A stretch of DNA of 64,000 nucleotides, taken from assembly GCF_002259485.1 (NCBI RefSeq), contig NZ_NPGA01000015.1, positions 602,001 to 666,000 of the forward strand, given 5' to 3'. Both the position numbers and the translations under genes were made by a program. The notes beneath the pieces were generated by a model. It was not told the DNA's origin and searched no databases. It saw only the letters and a program-made list of their open reading frames with translations. The stretch comes from Rhodococcus sp. 14-1411-2a (GTDB taxonomy: Bacteria; Actinomycetota; Actinomycetes; Mycobacteriales; Mycobacteriaceae). Numbering within the stretch: position 1 is the stretch's first letter; every line of letters begins with the position of its first letter. Positions 50,758 to 59,408 of this stretch are shown here, piece by piece.

Positions 50758-51240
50758 CTACCCGTCGATCTCCAGTTCCGCTGACACCACGACGGTGTTG
50801 TTCATCGGCAATGCCGCCACCCCGAGTGCGGTGCGGGCATGGGCACCGATTTCCGGACCGAAGATGGCGAGCACCAGATCGGAGAAGCCGTTGACGACCG
50901 TGGTGGTCTGAGTGAAGCCGTGGTCGGCGTTGACCGACCCGGTCACGGTCAACCACGCGCTGATTCGATCGAGGTCGCCGATTGCCCGGGCGACGCTGCC
51001 GAGGAGCGCCAGCGCGGTGTCGCGTGCGGCGTCGGTGGCCGAGTCGAGATCGACCTGCGACGGCACTGCACCGAACGGGCCGGCCAGGGTGCCGTCCCGG
51101 TCCAAGGGGGAATGGCCCGAGGCGAAGACTCGGTTGCCACGCACGCGCACCCATTCGAACGAGAACTCGAAACCGGGCGGAGCGGTCGGTTCCCCGGGCA
51201 AGGTGAAGCCGAGTTCGGTGATGCGACGTTCGATCTCCAT
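50758..51240 (-). CDS. RidA/YjgF/YER057c-family protein
   Basis: 160 residues. The fold is recognised from VRVRGNRVFASGHSPLD, DSATDAARDTALALLGSVA, VTGSVNADHGFTQTTTVVNG and GAHARTALGVAALPMNNTVV, where the Arg in HARTALGV matches the substrate-binding Arg of RidA. True RidA proteins hydrolyse reactive enamines/imines such as 2-aminoacrylate formed during serine and cysteine breakdown. This one is longer than canonical RidA (about 130) and may belong to another Rid subfamily. It lies 39 bases before the cystine-type importer gene on the same strand. Confidence 0.87.
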   Translation of the reverse strand: MEIERRITELGFTLPGEPTAPPGFEFSFEWVRVRGNRVFASGHSPLDRDGTLAGPFGAVPSQVDLDSATDAARDTALALLGSVARAIGDLDRISAWLTVTGSVNADHGFTQTTTVVNGFSDLVLAIFGPEIGAHARTALGVAALPMNNTVVVSAELEIDG

Positions 51241-51254
51241 GAAAGAAAACTCTG

Positions 51255-51809
51255 TCAGACCGGGATGCCGTTGATGGTGCGAACGGTCCAGCGAGAACCG
51301 TCGTGTTCGAGGGTGGAGACGCCCGCGTTGAGGATGCGCGGGGAGTGGCGTCGCCGGATCGCGTCGAAGATCGCCCGGATGACGCCGCCGTGCGCCACGG
51401 CGATCACCGCCGAGTCCGGGTAGCGCGCGGCGATCTCGTCGACGGCGCGCACGCCACGCACGATCAGGTTCGAACGCGGCTCCAAGCCCGGGTACCGGCC
51501 GTCCGGCCAGTGGGAATACGCGTCCCAGTCGGTGAAGCCCTCGGCGTCACCGAAGTGCCGCTCGGCCAGATCGGGGAACTCGGCGGTGCGGGTCAGACCC
51601 AGGTGCGCGCCGATGATGTCTGCGGTTTCCGCTGCTCGGATCAGCGGGGAGCTGACCAGGTGGTCCCATGTCCGGTACTCGAGTTCGTAGCCGGCCTCGC
51701 GGGCCTGAGCTCGCCCGGTGTCGTTGAGAGGAATGTCCGAAGAGCCCTGCAGGCGCCCGTGCAGATTCCAGTTCGTTTCACCGTGCCGAACCAGTGCCAG
51801 AAGAGTCAT
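51255..51809 (-). CDS. Histidine phosphatase family protein (phosphoglycerate-mutase-like)
   Basis: 184 residues from ATG 51809. LVRHGETNWNLHGRLQG is the catalytic RHG motif with the phospho-accepting His, SSPLIRAAETADII and the second His in AVAHGGVIRAI complete the site. Length and sequence fit broad-specificity acid phosphatases of the GpmB/PhoE group. It starts the reverse-strand run phosphatase - RidA - importer, only 14 bases before ridA, so it may be co-transcribed with them. Confidence 0.9.
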   Translation of the reverse strand: MTLLALVRHGETNWNLHGRLQGSSDIPLNDTGRAQAREAGYELEYRTWDHLVSSPLIRAAETADIIGAHLGLTRTAEFPDLAERHFGDAEGFTDWDAYSHWPDGRYPGLEPRSNLIVRGVRAVDEIAARYPDSAVIAVAHGGVIRAIFDAIRRRHSPRILNAGVSTLEHDGSRWTVRTINGIPV

Positions 51810-51887
51810 AGTGAGCGGAGAATATCCCAGAGTTACCAGGGAGTACGGTCGATACGAAGATACGCGAACGAGCTTGGAGGATTGTCG

Positions 51888-53063
51888 ATGAATCTTGCCC
51901 TGACAGAAGAAGAGGCCGCGTTCCGTGACGAGATGCGGACGTTCTTCACCACGAAGGTCCCCGCCGAGATTCGCGAGAAGAGTGCGACGGGTCAGGAGTT
52001 GAGCAAGGACGAGGTGGTCACGACCATGCGAATCCTCAACGAGAACGGCCTGGCGGTGCCGCATTGGCCCGCGGAGTTCGGTGGCCGCGACTGGACCGCT
52101 GTACAGCGTCACATCTGGCTCGACGAAATGCAGTTGGCGTCGGTGCCCGAGCCGCTGGCGTTCAATGCCTCGATGGTCGGCCCGGTCATCGCGACGTTCG
52201 GCTCGCAGGAGCTCAAGGAGAAGTTCCTGCCCAAGACGGCGAACCTCGACATCTGGTGGTGCCAGGGCTTCTCCGAGCCCGAGGCCGGATCGGACCTGGC
52301 GTCGTTGCGCACCACCGCCATCCGCGACGGTGACGACTACATCGTCAACGGACAGAAGACGTGGACCACGCTCGGCCAGTACGCCGACTGGATCTTCGCG
52401 CTCGTGCGCACCAACCCGGACGCGCCGAAGAAGCAGGCCGGCATCTCGTTCCTGCTGATCGACCTGAACACTCCCGGCATCGAGATGCGTCCCATCAAGC
52501 TGATCGACGGCAGTGTCGAGGTCAACGAGGTCTTCTTCGACAACGTCCGCGTTCCGGCGGAGAACCTCGTCGGCGAGGAGAACCAGGGCTGGAGCTACGC
52601 CAAGTTCCTGCTCGGCAACGAGCGCACCGGCGTCGCCCGGGCCGGACACACCAAAGTCCATCTGGGACAGGCGAAGAAGCACGCGGCGCAGACCAAGGTC
52701 GGCACCGGCACGTTGCTCGAGGATCCACTGTTCGCGGCCAAGATGGCCGAGGTCGAGAACGAACTGCTTGCCCTCGAGCTGACTCAGCTGCGCATGGTGT
52801 CGAGCTCGGACGACGGCAAGCCCAATCCGGCGTCGTCCATCCTCAAGCTGCGGGGATCGGAACTGCAGCAGGCCACCACCGAATTGCTGATGGACGTTGC
52901 CGGGCCGGACTCACTGCCCTACGAGGCGGGCGAGGACATCGAGAGCGAGGGCTGGGCGCAGCGCTCGGTACCGGGTTATCTCAACTACCGCAAGGTGTCG
53001 ATCTACGGCGGCTCGAACGAGGTTCAGCGCACCATCATCGCCTCTGCGATTCTCGGACTGTAA
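51888..53063 (+). CDS. Acyl-CoA dehydrogenase, first subunit of a pair
   Basis: 391 residues from ATG 51888, seven bases after GGAGG. CQGFSEPEAGSDLASLRTTA is the flavin signature, FFDNVRVPAENLVGEENQGW and NERTGVARAG follow, and IYGGSNEVQRTIIASAILGL closes the protein. This pattern is that of FadE proteins acting on CoA esters of steroids, terpenoids or branched acids in actinobacteria, which form alpha2beta2 heterotetramers with a neighbouring paralogue. The second subunit gene starts 16 bases downstream. Confidence 0.9.
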   Translation: MNLALTEEEAAFRDEMRTFFTTKVPAEIREKSATGQELSKDEVVTTMRILNENGLAVPHWPAEFGGRDWTAVQRHIWLDEMQLASVPEPLAFNASMVGPVIATFGSQELKEKFLPKTANLDIWWCQGFSEPEAGSDLASLRTTAIRDGDDYIVNGQKTWTTLGQYADWIFALVRTNPDAPKKQAGISFLLIDLNTPGIEMRPIKLIDGSVEVNEVFFDNVRVPAENLVGEENQGWSYAKFLLGNERTGVARAGHTKVHLGQAKKHAAQTKVGTGTLLEDPLFAAKMAEVENELLALELTQLRMVSSSDDGKPNPASSILKLRGSELQQATTELLMDVAGPDSLPYEAGEDIESEGWAQRSVPGYLNYRKVSIYGGSNEVQRTIIASAILGL

Positions 53064-53079
53064 GGGAGCATCTGAAGAC

Positions 53080-54207
53080 ATGGATTTCGAACTCAACGAA
53101 GAGCAGAAGCTGCTGCGCGACACCACTCGTGAGGTTCTCTCGCGGGCCTACGACACCGAGAAGCGCAACAAGATCGTTGCCGGTGAGCTGGGTTGGAGCA
53201 CCGACGTCTGGAAGCAGTTGGCCGAGGTCGGCCTGCTGGGTCTGACGTTCGGCGAGGAAGACGGCGGGATGGACGCCGGTCCGGTGGAGATCATGGCCGT
53301 GATGACCGAGGTCGGACGACGGCTCGCACCGGAGCCGATTCTCGACGCCGTTCTCGTCCCCGGCGGGTTGATCTCCGAGCTCGGCAGCGCCGATCAGCGC
53401 GCGCGGCTCCTGCCGCCCGTCGCCGAGGGATCGTCGATGTTGGCGTTCGCGCACAACGAATCCGGTAGCCGCTGGCCCAACGTCGAGGTCGCCACCACCG
53501 CCACCGAGGACGGTGGCTCGTGGTCGATCAACGGCGTGAAGAACCCGGTTCCGCACGGTGGTAGCGCAGACGTGATCGTTGTCAGTGCGACGCTGCCCAC
53601 CGGTGGAACAGGACTGTTCGTCGTCGACGCCGACGCGACCGGGCTCACGCGCAAGTCGTACGCCACCCACGACGGTCAGCGCGCCGCGCAGATCGAATTC
53701 GTCGACGTCGCAGCCGAACCGCTCGGCACCGCCGAGAACGCGGCCGCGGCCATCACCGGTGCCGAGGTGCGAGCGCAGGCCGCGCTCTGCGCCGAGGCGA
53801 TCGGTGCGATGGAAGAGGCGCTTCGGTTGACCACCGATTACCTCAAGCAGCGCAAGCAGTTCGGGGTTCCGCTGGCCAAGTTCCAGGCACTCACCTTCCG
53901 TGCGGCGGACATGTACGTGCTGCTCGAACTCGCCCGCAGCATGAGCCTGTACGCCACGATGTCCTTGGCCGACGGCAACGTAGACCCGACCATCGCGTCG
54001 CGCGCGAAGCTGCAGATCTCGCGGTCCGGTCGCAAGATCGGCCAGGAGGCCATTCAGTTGCACGGCGGAATCGGCGTGACGGCCGAATATCCGGTGGGGC
54101 ACTACACCAGTCGACTGGTGGCCATCGAGCACACGCTCGGTGGTGCCGACGAGCACCTACGCATCCTTGCCGCGAAGGTCGCCGATCACGATCTCATCGG
54201 GATCTGA
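53080..54207 (+). CDS. Acyl-CoA dehydrogenase, second subunit of a pair
   Basis: 375 residues from ATG 53080, after AGGGAG. It is a divergent family member: the flavin-site segment is reduced to LAFAHNESGSRWPNVEVATT, and the C-terminal part has RKQFGVPLAKFQALTFRAAD, QLHGGIGVTAEYPVGHYTSR and HTLGGADEHLRIL. Together with the preceding gene it probably forms a heteromeric dehydrogenase with one complete FAD site per pair, as in the ChsE complexes. A strong terminator follows. The likely substrate is a bulky acyl-CoA; no steroid genes are near. Confidence 0.88.
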   Translation: MDFELNEEQKLLRDTTREVLSRAYDTEKRNKIVAGELGWSTDVWKQLAEVGLLGLTFGEEDGGMDAGPVEIMAVMTEVGRRLAPEPILDAVLVPGGLISELGSADQRARLLPPVAEGSSMLAFAHNESGSRWPNVEVATTATEDGGSWSINGVKNPVPHGGSADVIVVSATLPTGGTGLFVVDADATGLTRKSYATHDGQRAAQIEFVDVAAEPLGTAENAAAAITGAEVRAQAALCAEAIGAMEEALRLTTDYLKQRKQFGVPLAKFQALTFRAADMYVLLELARSMSLYATMSLADGNVDPTIASRAKLQISRSGRKIGQEAIQLHGGIGVTAEYPVGHYTSRLVAIEHTLGGADEHLRILAAKVADHDLIGI

Positions 54208-54224
54208 CGCTCGTCCTAACACTC

Positions 54225-54263
54225 CTCGGGCCCGGCCACCGTCGACAGGTGGCCGGGCCCGAG
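54225..54263. terminator. Bidirectional terminator after the acyl-CoA dehydrogenase pair
   Basis: CTCGGGCCCGGCCACC at 54225-54240 pairs perfectly with 54248-54263 around a seven-base loop; GTCGTTTCG follows. It lies between convergent stops at 54207 and 54280. Confidence 0.88.
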
Positions 54264-54279
54264 GTCGTTTCGTGAGGTG

Positions 54280-55089
54280 TCAGCTGCCCGCATCCGCCTC
54301 GGCGACGAGGTCGGCCACGGCTGCGGGGTTCGAGACCAGGATCGCGTGCGAACCCGGCACCTCGGTCACCCGAGCACCCGCCCGCTGCGCCATGAACCGC
54401 TCGGCCGAGGCCGGGATGATCTGATCCTGCTGGGGAATCAGCGCCCACGACGGTGTGTCCGCCCAGGACGGTGGGCCGCTCGGCTCGAGCAGCGCACCGG
54501 CAGCGATCGTCTTCTGGTGAGCGACCATGCGCGCGGCCTGCTCCTCGGTGACATCAGGGGCGAAGAACGGCCGGAACAGGGCAGGCGTGATGTACGAGTC
54601 GACGTTCTTGCCGATCAGGTTGGAGGAGTCGTCGACGATCGACAGGCCGATCACCGGCGGTACCAGCGCGGTCACCGGGAATCGGATGGGGTCGAGTTCC
54701 AGGGCGACGGGTTCGCCCTCGACGGGCATGAACGCGGCGACGTAGACCAGCGCTTCCACGTTGTCGGCGTGCACGTTGCTGATCACCGTGCCGCCGTACG
54801 AATGGCCCACCAGTACCACCGGCCCGTCGATGCTCTCGACGACATCGGTGACCGAGGCCGCGTCGAACGCCGGTCCGCGCAGCGAGTTGTCCGCCGTCAC
54901 CACCGGGTAGCCGCGGCCACGGAGGTTGTCGGCTACGCCGTCCCAGCTGGTGTTGTCAGCGAAGGCTCCGTGCACCAGCACCACGGTCGGCAGCTCCTGC
55001 GCGGCAGCGGGCGCGACGCCGATGCCGACCATCGACCCCACCGTCAGTCCTGCAGTTGCGAGAAGGGTGGTCAGCTTCGGTTTCGTCAT
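54280..55089 (-). CDS. Secreted alpha/beta-hydrolase
   Basis: 269 residues. A Sec-type signal peptide (hydrophobic [18 protein letters not shown], cleavage after APAAAQ) leads to [15 protein letters not shown], the nucleophile motif VGHSYGGTV, and a late catalytic His in [12 protein letters not shown]. The arrangement resembles the small hydrolases annotated as alpha/beta fold with EstA-like or haloperoxidase-like cores in soil actinobacteria. It is presumably released or periplasmic; the substrate is unknown. It is divergent from the phosphodiesterase gene. Confidence 0.87.
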   Translation of the reverse strand: MTKPKLTTLLATAGLTVGSMVGIGVAPAAAQELPTVVLVHGAFADNTSWDGVADNLRGRGYPVVTADNSLRGPAFDAASVTDVVESIDGPVVLVGHSYGGTVISNVHADNVEALVYVAAFMPVEGEPVALELDPIRFPVTALVPPVIGLSIVDDSSNLIGKNVDSYITPALFRPFFAPDVTEEQAARMVAHQKTIAAGALLEPSGPPSWADTPSWALIPQQDQIIPASAERFMAQRAGARVTEVPGSHAILVSNPAAVADLVAEADAGS

Positions 55090-55232
55090 GCTCTCAACCT
55101 GTCACACGCCGGATGTTGGTGCGGTGTTCACCGCGTAGATCCGACCAGCTTTTTCTCAGTGAACGCTCGTATGCTTGGGTTGCAACAGTGGCGTTCGCCC
55201 GGCCGGGTGAACGTGAAACGGTAGGTCCGATC

Positions 55233-56159
55233 GTGAGCGAGAGTTCGATGAAGTCTCGGATGGCCGAGTACCCACGTCCCCATCACTGCTTGCTGCATAT
55301 CAGCGACACGCATCTCGTCGACGGCGGAGGTCGGTTGTACGGGGGCGTGGACAGTCATTTGCGGCTCGAGCAGGTGATGACCGACGTACGCAACTCCGGT
55401 GTGCGGCCCGACGCATTGGTGTTCACGGGGGATCTGACGGACAAGGGTGAGCCGGGCGCGTACGAGAAATTGCGCGCGTTGGTCGAGCCGGTGGCCGAGG
55501 AACTCGGTGCGCAGATCGTCTGGGCGATGGGCAATCACGACGACCGGGCGACGTTTCGGCAGAAGCTTCTCGACGCCGAACCCACCGGGCAGTCCATCGA
55601 TCGTGTCCACGACGTCGACGGTCTTCGTGTGGTGACGCTCGACACGACGGTCCCGGGCAGGCACCACGGCGAGCTCGGCGACGAGCAATTGGCTTGGCTG
55701 GCAGACACTCTCGCGACCCCCGCCGAGTTCGGCACCATTCTCGCGATGCATCATCCGCCGGTACCGACCGTGCTCGATCTCGCCGTGCTGGTCGAGCTGA
55801 TCGATCAGCCTCGCCTGGCCGACGTGCTACGCGGAACCGATGTGCGATCTATTCTTGCTGGGCACCTGCACTATTCGACGACGGCCACGTTCGCGGGTAT
55901 CCCGGTCTCGGTGGCGTCGGCCACCTGCTACACCCAGGATCTGAACGTGCCCGCAGGCGGTTTGCGCGGACGCGACGGTGCCCAGGGGTACAACTTGGTC
56001 CACGTCTACGAGGACACCGTCGTGCATTCGGTGGTGCCCACAGGGTCGTACGACACTGTGGGAGAGCCGGTCTCGGCTCAGGAGACTGCGCGCAGGCTGA
56101 ATGCAGCGGGAGTGACCATCGCAGACAGCGCGCGGCGCAAGACGTTCAGCGACGCCTAA
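55233..56159 (+). CDS. Calcineurin-like metallophosphoesterase (CpdA/Rv0805-like)
   Basis: 308 residues from GTG 55233; ATG 55248 is an alternative. The metal ligands are in order: ISDTHL, FTGDLTD, AMGNHDD, MHHPP and AGHLHY, the class III cyclic-nucleotide phosphodiesterase set. The C-terminal tail ([15 protein letters not shown]) is like that of Rv0805, which hydrolyses 2',3'- and, weakly, 3',5'-cAMP and also affects the cell wall. It overlaps the convergent Stealth gene by four bases. Confidence 0.9.
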   Translation: MSESSMKSRMAEYPRPHHCLLHISDTHLVDGGGRLYGGVDSHLRLEQVMTDVRNSGVRPDALVFTGDLTDKGEPGAYEKLRALVEPVAEELGAQIVWAMGNHDDRATFRQKLLDAEPTGQSIDRVHDVDGLRVVTLDTTVPGRHHGELGDEQLAWLADTLATPAEFGTILAMHHPPVPTVLDLAVLVELIDQPRLADVLRGTDVRSILAGHLHYSTTATFAGIPVSVASATCYTQDLNVPAGGLRGRDGAQGYNLVHVYEDTVVHSVVPTGSYDTVGEPVSAQETARRLNAAGVTIADSARRKTFSDA

Positions 56160-57805
56160 CGCTGTTCGCGTTCCCACGGCGCGACGATGGGGAAGTACTT
56201 GTCCAGGAACTGTGTCACCGTTCGGGTGCGAAGGTCCAGGTCGACCTCGGGGAAGCTGCCGTCGTTGAGGCAGAAGAAGTCCACGGATCGCTTGGGGAGC
56301 AGCTTCTCCATCAGGTCGAGACCGGCCACGGTGGTGGTGTCGATGTACCGGACCTTGGCGTCCTTCTGGACCACGGCGCGACCGCTCATCAGGGCGTAGT
56401 AGTGGTACAGCGAGTTGGTCACCGAGATGTTGGTGCTCGCCCGGAACGCGCTCGCCGCGGTGGAGGCGAACTCGTCCGGGAATTCGTTCTCCATCTCCTG
56501 CATCACGCTGCGCCGCAGCGGTGTTGCCGCGTGTTCGAGATGCCGGGTTGTGGTCATTCCGAATCGGTTCTGCAGGATTCGACGGTTCACCCGCGCCGCG
56601 TTCTCGAAACCGCTGCGGTCGGCGTCGCTGTAGCCCAACCCGATTCGGGTCGTCGCCTCGATGAACATGCTGATTCCGCCGGGGGAGAAGAACATCGACG
56701 GACTGACCGGTCGACCGAAGAACATGTCGTCGTTCGAGTACAGGAAGTGCTCGGACAATCCGGGGATGTGGTGCAGCTGGCTTTCGACGGCCTGCGAATT
56801 GTGGGTCGGCAGAACGGATGTGTCGACGAAGAAGGCCTCGCTCGGAACGAACGTCACCTTGGGGTGGTCGGCGAGCCATGCAGGCCTCGCCGAGTCGGTG
56901 GCCACGAAGATCCGCCTGATCCACGGCGCGTACATGTGAATCGACCGCAGCGCGTACTTCAGTTCGTCGATCTGCCGGTAGCGGGCTGCCGAATCGTCAC
57001 CTTCACCGACGACGTAGTTCGCCATCCGCCGCGCGCGCTGGGCCTGGAATTCTGCCGAGGAGCCGTCGACCCAGGAGAACACGATGTCGATGTCGAAATT
57101 GATGTCCGACGCGTGGTCGGCGAACATGTTCTCGATGGTCGGCCAGGTTCTGCCGAAGCGTTCGACCGTTCCGCGGACGGCCTCGTCGGGCCGAATGTTG
57201 CGACGGGTCAGCGAATTCTCGATCGGAAGCACGATCTCGGACGGCGAGAACGACCACAGTTCGATCTGCACTGCCGTCGATGCGCCGTAGTACAACCCGC
57301 TGAACGGTTCGACTCGCGGACGGTACAGCCGCACGATCCTGGCGTTGGCCGACGGTGAGAGCGTGCCGTCGGCAACCAGCACGGCTTTCCCGCGGGCGTC
57401 GACGGTCTTGGAGTAGAACGGCTCGGCGCGGCAGGCGTGCACCAATGCGGTGGTCAGCGCGTCCCGGGCAGCCAGCTCGATGGCGATGACCGGTCGTTCG
57501 TCGTTGCCGCGGACGAGCAAATACTTGATGCGGGCGGCGTCGAGCACGGCGCGGACGAACAGCAGATCCTCGACCATCGCCTGGTGCGGGGTGGTGGAGG
57601 TGATCGTCAGTGCGTAGCGGCCGTCGTGGCTGACCACGTCGGATCGTTCACTCAGGCGTGCCGCGGACGCTGCGGATTCTCGGGTGACGGCATCATTGGT
57701 CTCGTGCTCCGGTGGAACGAGGTAGATATCGTGCGGGGCAGAGGACGAGGTGATGGCGTTCCTTCCGGAGTGTGCGCGCAGGCCGGGGAAACCCGGTGCA
57801 GGCAC
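56156..57805 (-). CDS. Stealth-family sugar-phosphate transferase
   Basis: 549 residues if GTG 57805 is the start. The four Stealth regions are present: CR1 [15 protein letters not shown]2 [20 protein letters not shown]3 [17 protein letters not shown] with [13 protein letters not shown], and CR4 [11 protein letters not shown]. Family members transfer hexose-1-phosphate onto capsule or envelope glycans. No signal peptide is seen. The start is uncertain: GTG 57805 has no ribosome-binding site, whereas GGAAGGA lies eight bases before an in-frame ATC at 57754. It starts three bases after the stop of the VanZ-like gene. Confidence 0.9.
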   Translation of the reverse strand: MPAPGFPGLRAHSGRNAITSSSAPHDIYLVPPEHETNDAVTRESAASAARLSERSDVVSHDGRYALTITSTTPHQAMVEDLLFVRAVLDAARIKYLLVRGNDERPVIAIELAARDALTTALVHACRAEPFYSKTVDARGKAVLVADGTLSPSANARIVRLYRPRVEPFSGLYYGASTAVQIELWSFSPSEIVLPIENSLTRRNIRPDEAVRGTVERFGRTWPTIENMFADHASDINFDIDIVFSWVDGSSAEFQAQRARRMANYVVGEGDDSAARYRQIDELKYALRSIHMYAPWIRRIFVATDSARPAWLADHPKVTFVPSEAFFVDTSVLPTHNSQAVESQLHHIPGLSEHFLYSNDDMFFGRPVSPSMFFSPGGISMFIEATTRIGLGYSDADRSGFENAARVNRRILQNRFGMTTTRHLEHAATPLRRSVMQEMENEFPDEFASTAASAFRASTNISVTNSLYHYYALMSGRAVVQKDAKVRYIDTTTVAGLDLMEKLLPKRSVDFFCLNDGSFPEVDLDLRTRTVTQFLDKYFPIVAPWEREQR

Positions 57806-57808
57806 AGT

Positions 57809-58171
57809 CTAGTGCAGGTCCGCGGCATTTCCGACGGGCCGCGGTAGTACCCGGCTCGCCGCGACCAGGCCCACAGCAACTCCGGCGGCATCGGCGAGAG
57901 CGTCGGCGACCGATCCGGAGCGTCCCAGCGGCAGAATCGCTTGCAGGACCTCCGAGATCGCCGCGAATGCCAGTACCCACAGCGCGGTGCCGGCCCAGCC
58001 GATTCCGGCCAGGCGGGAGGTATACGCGAGGACCGCGAACAACAGGAAGTGAATGATCTTGTCGCTGTGCTGAAATCCCGACGGCACCCCGGACGCAGGG
58101 GTGAACAGCACGATCAGCGCCACCACGAAGGTGACGGCCAGGGGAATTCGATACGTCGACTGCGAGAACAC
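57809..58171 (-). CDS. VanZ-like membrane protein
   Basis: 120 residues with four hydrophobic segments. The HSDKIIHFLLFAVLAY segment and AISEVLQAILPLGRSGSVAD are typical of VanZ-like proteins, small membrane proteins some of which alter sensitivity to glycopeptides; the mechanism is unknown. It lies nine bases after the methyltransferase gene and three before the Stealth gene, all on the reverse strand, so the three may be one transcript. Confidence 0.85.
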   Translation of the reverse strand: MFSQSTYRIPLAVTFVVALIVLFTPASGVPSGFQHSDKIIHFLLFAVLAYTSRLAGIGWAGTALWVLAFAAISEVLQAILPLGRSGSVADALADAAGVAVGLVAASRVLPRPVGNAADLH

Positions 58172-58180
58172 CGCCAGAGT

Positions 58181-58849
58181 TTACCGGCGCTGCAGTACCA
58201 CCACCGTGTCGATTCGCTCGTCGCCGTCGGGCGTCGTACGGGTGCGGTGTTCGGCATGGATCTGCTCGAACCCGTCGCCCGCCGCGGCGACCACCGGTTC
58301 CGGAGCGAACAGCCGGTTCTTGGCCGGGTGCTGCGAGGCGTGGCTGTCGCTCGGACTGTGCCCGACGATCAGAAGACGTCCCTTCGGTGCGACAGCAGCG
58401 GCGAACCTCCGGGTGGTCAGTTCGAGTTCGTCCGGCGGCACCTGCAGGAAGTGCACCGACACCAGATCGAATGCCGCGGCCGGGGGAGTCCAGTCCAGAA
58501 CGTCTTCCTGACGCCATTCCACCGCGAGTGTCTGCGGCTCCAGAGCCTGCTGCGCCGCGCGAGCCCGGCCGAGGGCGACATCGGAGATGTCGACGCCGGT
58601 CACGTTCCAACCTTCACCGGCCAGCCACAGGGAGTCCGCACCTTCACCGCAGCCGATGTCCAGTGCGCGACCCGGAGTCAGCTCGGACGCTTCCTGTACC
58701 AACACGGCATTGGGATTGCCGCTCCAGATGGTGGTGCGCTGGTTGTAGAGGTCGTCCCAGAATGCCTCGTCGAAGGCGCCGTTCTCGAAATCCGGTTCCA
58801 CGTGGGCCCCGTCGGCGGCATGAGTGTGAGTATGTGTGTGGTCGACCAT
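58181..58849 (-). CDS. Class I SAM-dependent methyltransferase
   Basis: 222 residues from ATG 58849. ALDIGCGEGADSLWLAGEGW is SAM motif I with the following acidic residue in VTGVDIS; EDVLDW and FDLVSVHFLQVP complete the core, like TehB/SmtA-type methyltransferases. The N-terminus MVDHTHTHTHAADGAH is a His-rich stretch, possibly metal-binding. The substrate is unknown. It is divergent from the phosphoribosyltransferase with a half-site-rich gap between. Confidence 0.88.
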   Translation of the reverse strand: MVDHTHTHTHAADGAHVEPDFENGAFDEAFWDDLYNQRTTIWSGNPNAVLVQEASELTPGRALDIGCGEGADSLWLAGEGWNVTGVDISDVALGRARAAQQALEPQTLAVEWRQEDVLDWTPPAAAFDLVSVHFLQVPPDELELTTRRFAAAVAPKGRLLIVGHSPSDSHASQHPAKNRLFAPEPVVAAAGDGFEQIHAEHRTRTTPDGDERIDTVVVLQRR

Positions 58850-58880
58850 GGTTCGAGACTGCCCGCTGCCAGGCTTTGAC

Positions 58881-58907
58881 GCAAACAAATTTGCTCGATC
58901 AGCAAAC
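58881..58907. promoter_or_regulatory. Repeated GCAAA/TTTGC half-sites in a divergent promoter
   Basis: GCAAAC (58881-58886), TTTGCT (58890-58895) and AGCAAAC (58901-58907) form two overlapping inverted repeats, one with a four-base and one with a five-base spacer. They lie between divergent starts at 58849 and 58934. TAGAGT at 58920-58925 is a plausible -10 for the phosphoribosyltransferase, eight bases before its ATG, suggesting a leaderless mRNA. Function inferred. Confidence 0.5.
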
Positions 58908-58933
58908 GTGGATTCTGGGTAGAGTGGTGCGTC

Positions 58934-59407
58934 ATGACCGAACAGGAACGTGAAGTACTGACATGGGCGACGTTCGGGGACGCCTCGCGTGACCTGACCG
59001 AGAAGATCGTCGACGACGGGTTCGTCCCGGACATCGTCATCGCGATCGCTCGCGGCGGACTCATTCCCGCGGGTGCGATTTCCTACGCGATGGGTGTCAA
59101 GGCGGCGGGCACCCTGAATGTCGAGTTCTACTCCGACATCGAGGAGACCCTGCCCGATCCTGTTGTCCTCGAACCACTTCTGGACACCGACGCAATCGTC
59201 GGAAAGAAGTTGCTCGTCGTCGACGACGTCGCCGATTCCGGCCGCACACTGGCTCTGGTCATCGACCTACTGAAGGTGCATACCGCCGACGTGCGATCGG
59301 CCGTGATCTACACCAAGCCGAGAACCATTGTGCAGCCGGATTATTCATGGCGTGAGACCGACAAGTGGATCAATTTCCCATGGTCCACGTTGCCGGTCAT
59401 CACCTGA
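58934..59407 (+). CDS. Phosphoribosyltransferase (hypoxanthine/xanthine PRT-like)
   Basis: 157 residues. The PRPP loop LLVVDDVADSGRTLALV is the family signature, and IAIARGGLIPAGAISYAMG the PPi loop. The C-terminal PDYSWRETDKWINFPW resembles xanthine/hypoxanthine phosphoribosyltransferases of actinobacteria. It would attach a purine base to PRPP to give the nucleotide. It could use the hypoxanthine from the adenine-deaminase-like enzyme at 30722, though the two are 28 kb apart. The stop is one base from the convergent quinone oxidoreductase stop. Confidence 0.9.
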   Translation: MTEQEREVLTWATFGDASRDLTEKIVDDGFVPDIVIAIARGGLIPAGAISYAMGVKAAGTLNVEFYSDIEETLPDPVVLEPLLDTDAIVGKKLLVVDDVADSGRTLALVIDLLKVHTADVRSAVIYTKPRTIVQPDYSWRETDKWINFPWSTLPVIT

Positions 59408-59408
59408 G

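Noticed and set aside
51255..52682. 475-codon form of the histidine phosphatase
   Set aside because: The extra N-terminal part is antisense to a certain acyl-CoA dehydrogenase; MTLLALVRHGETNWN at 51809 is the natural start.
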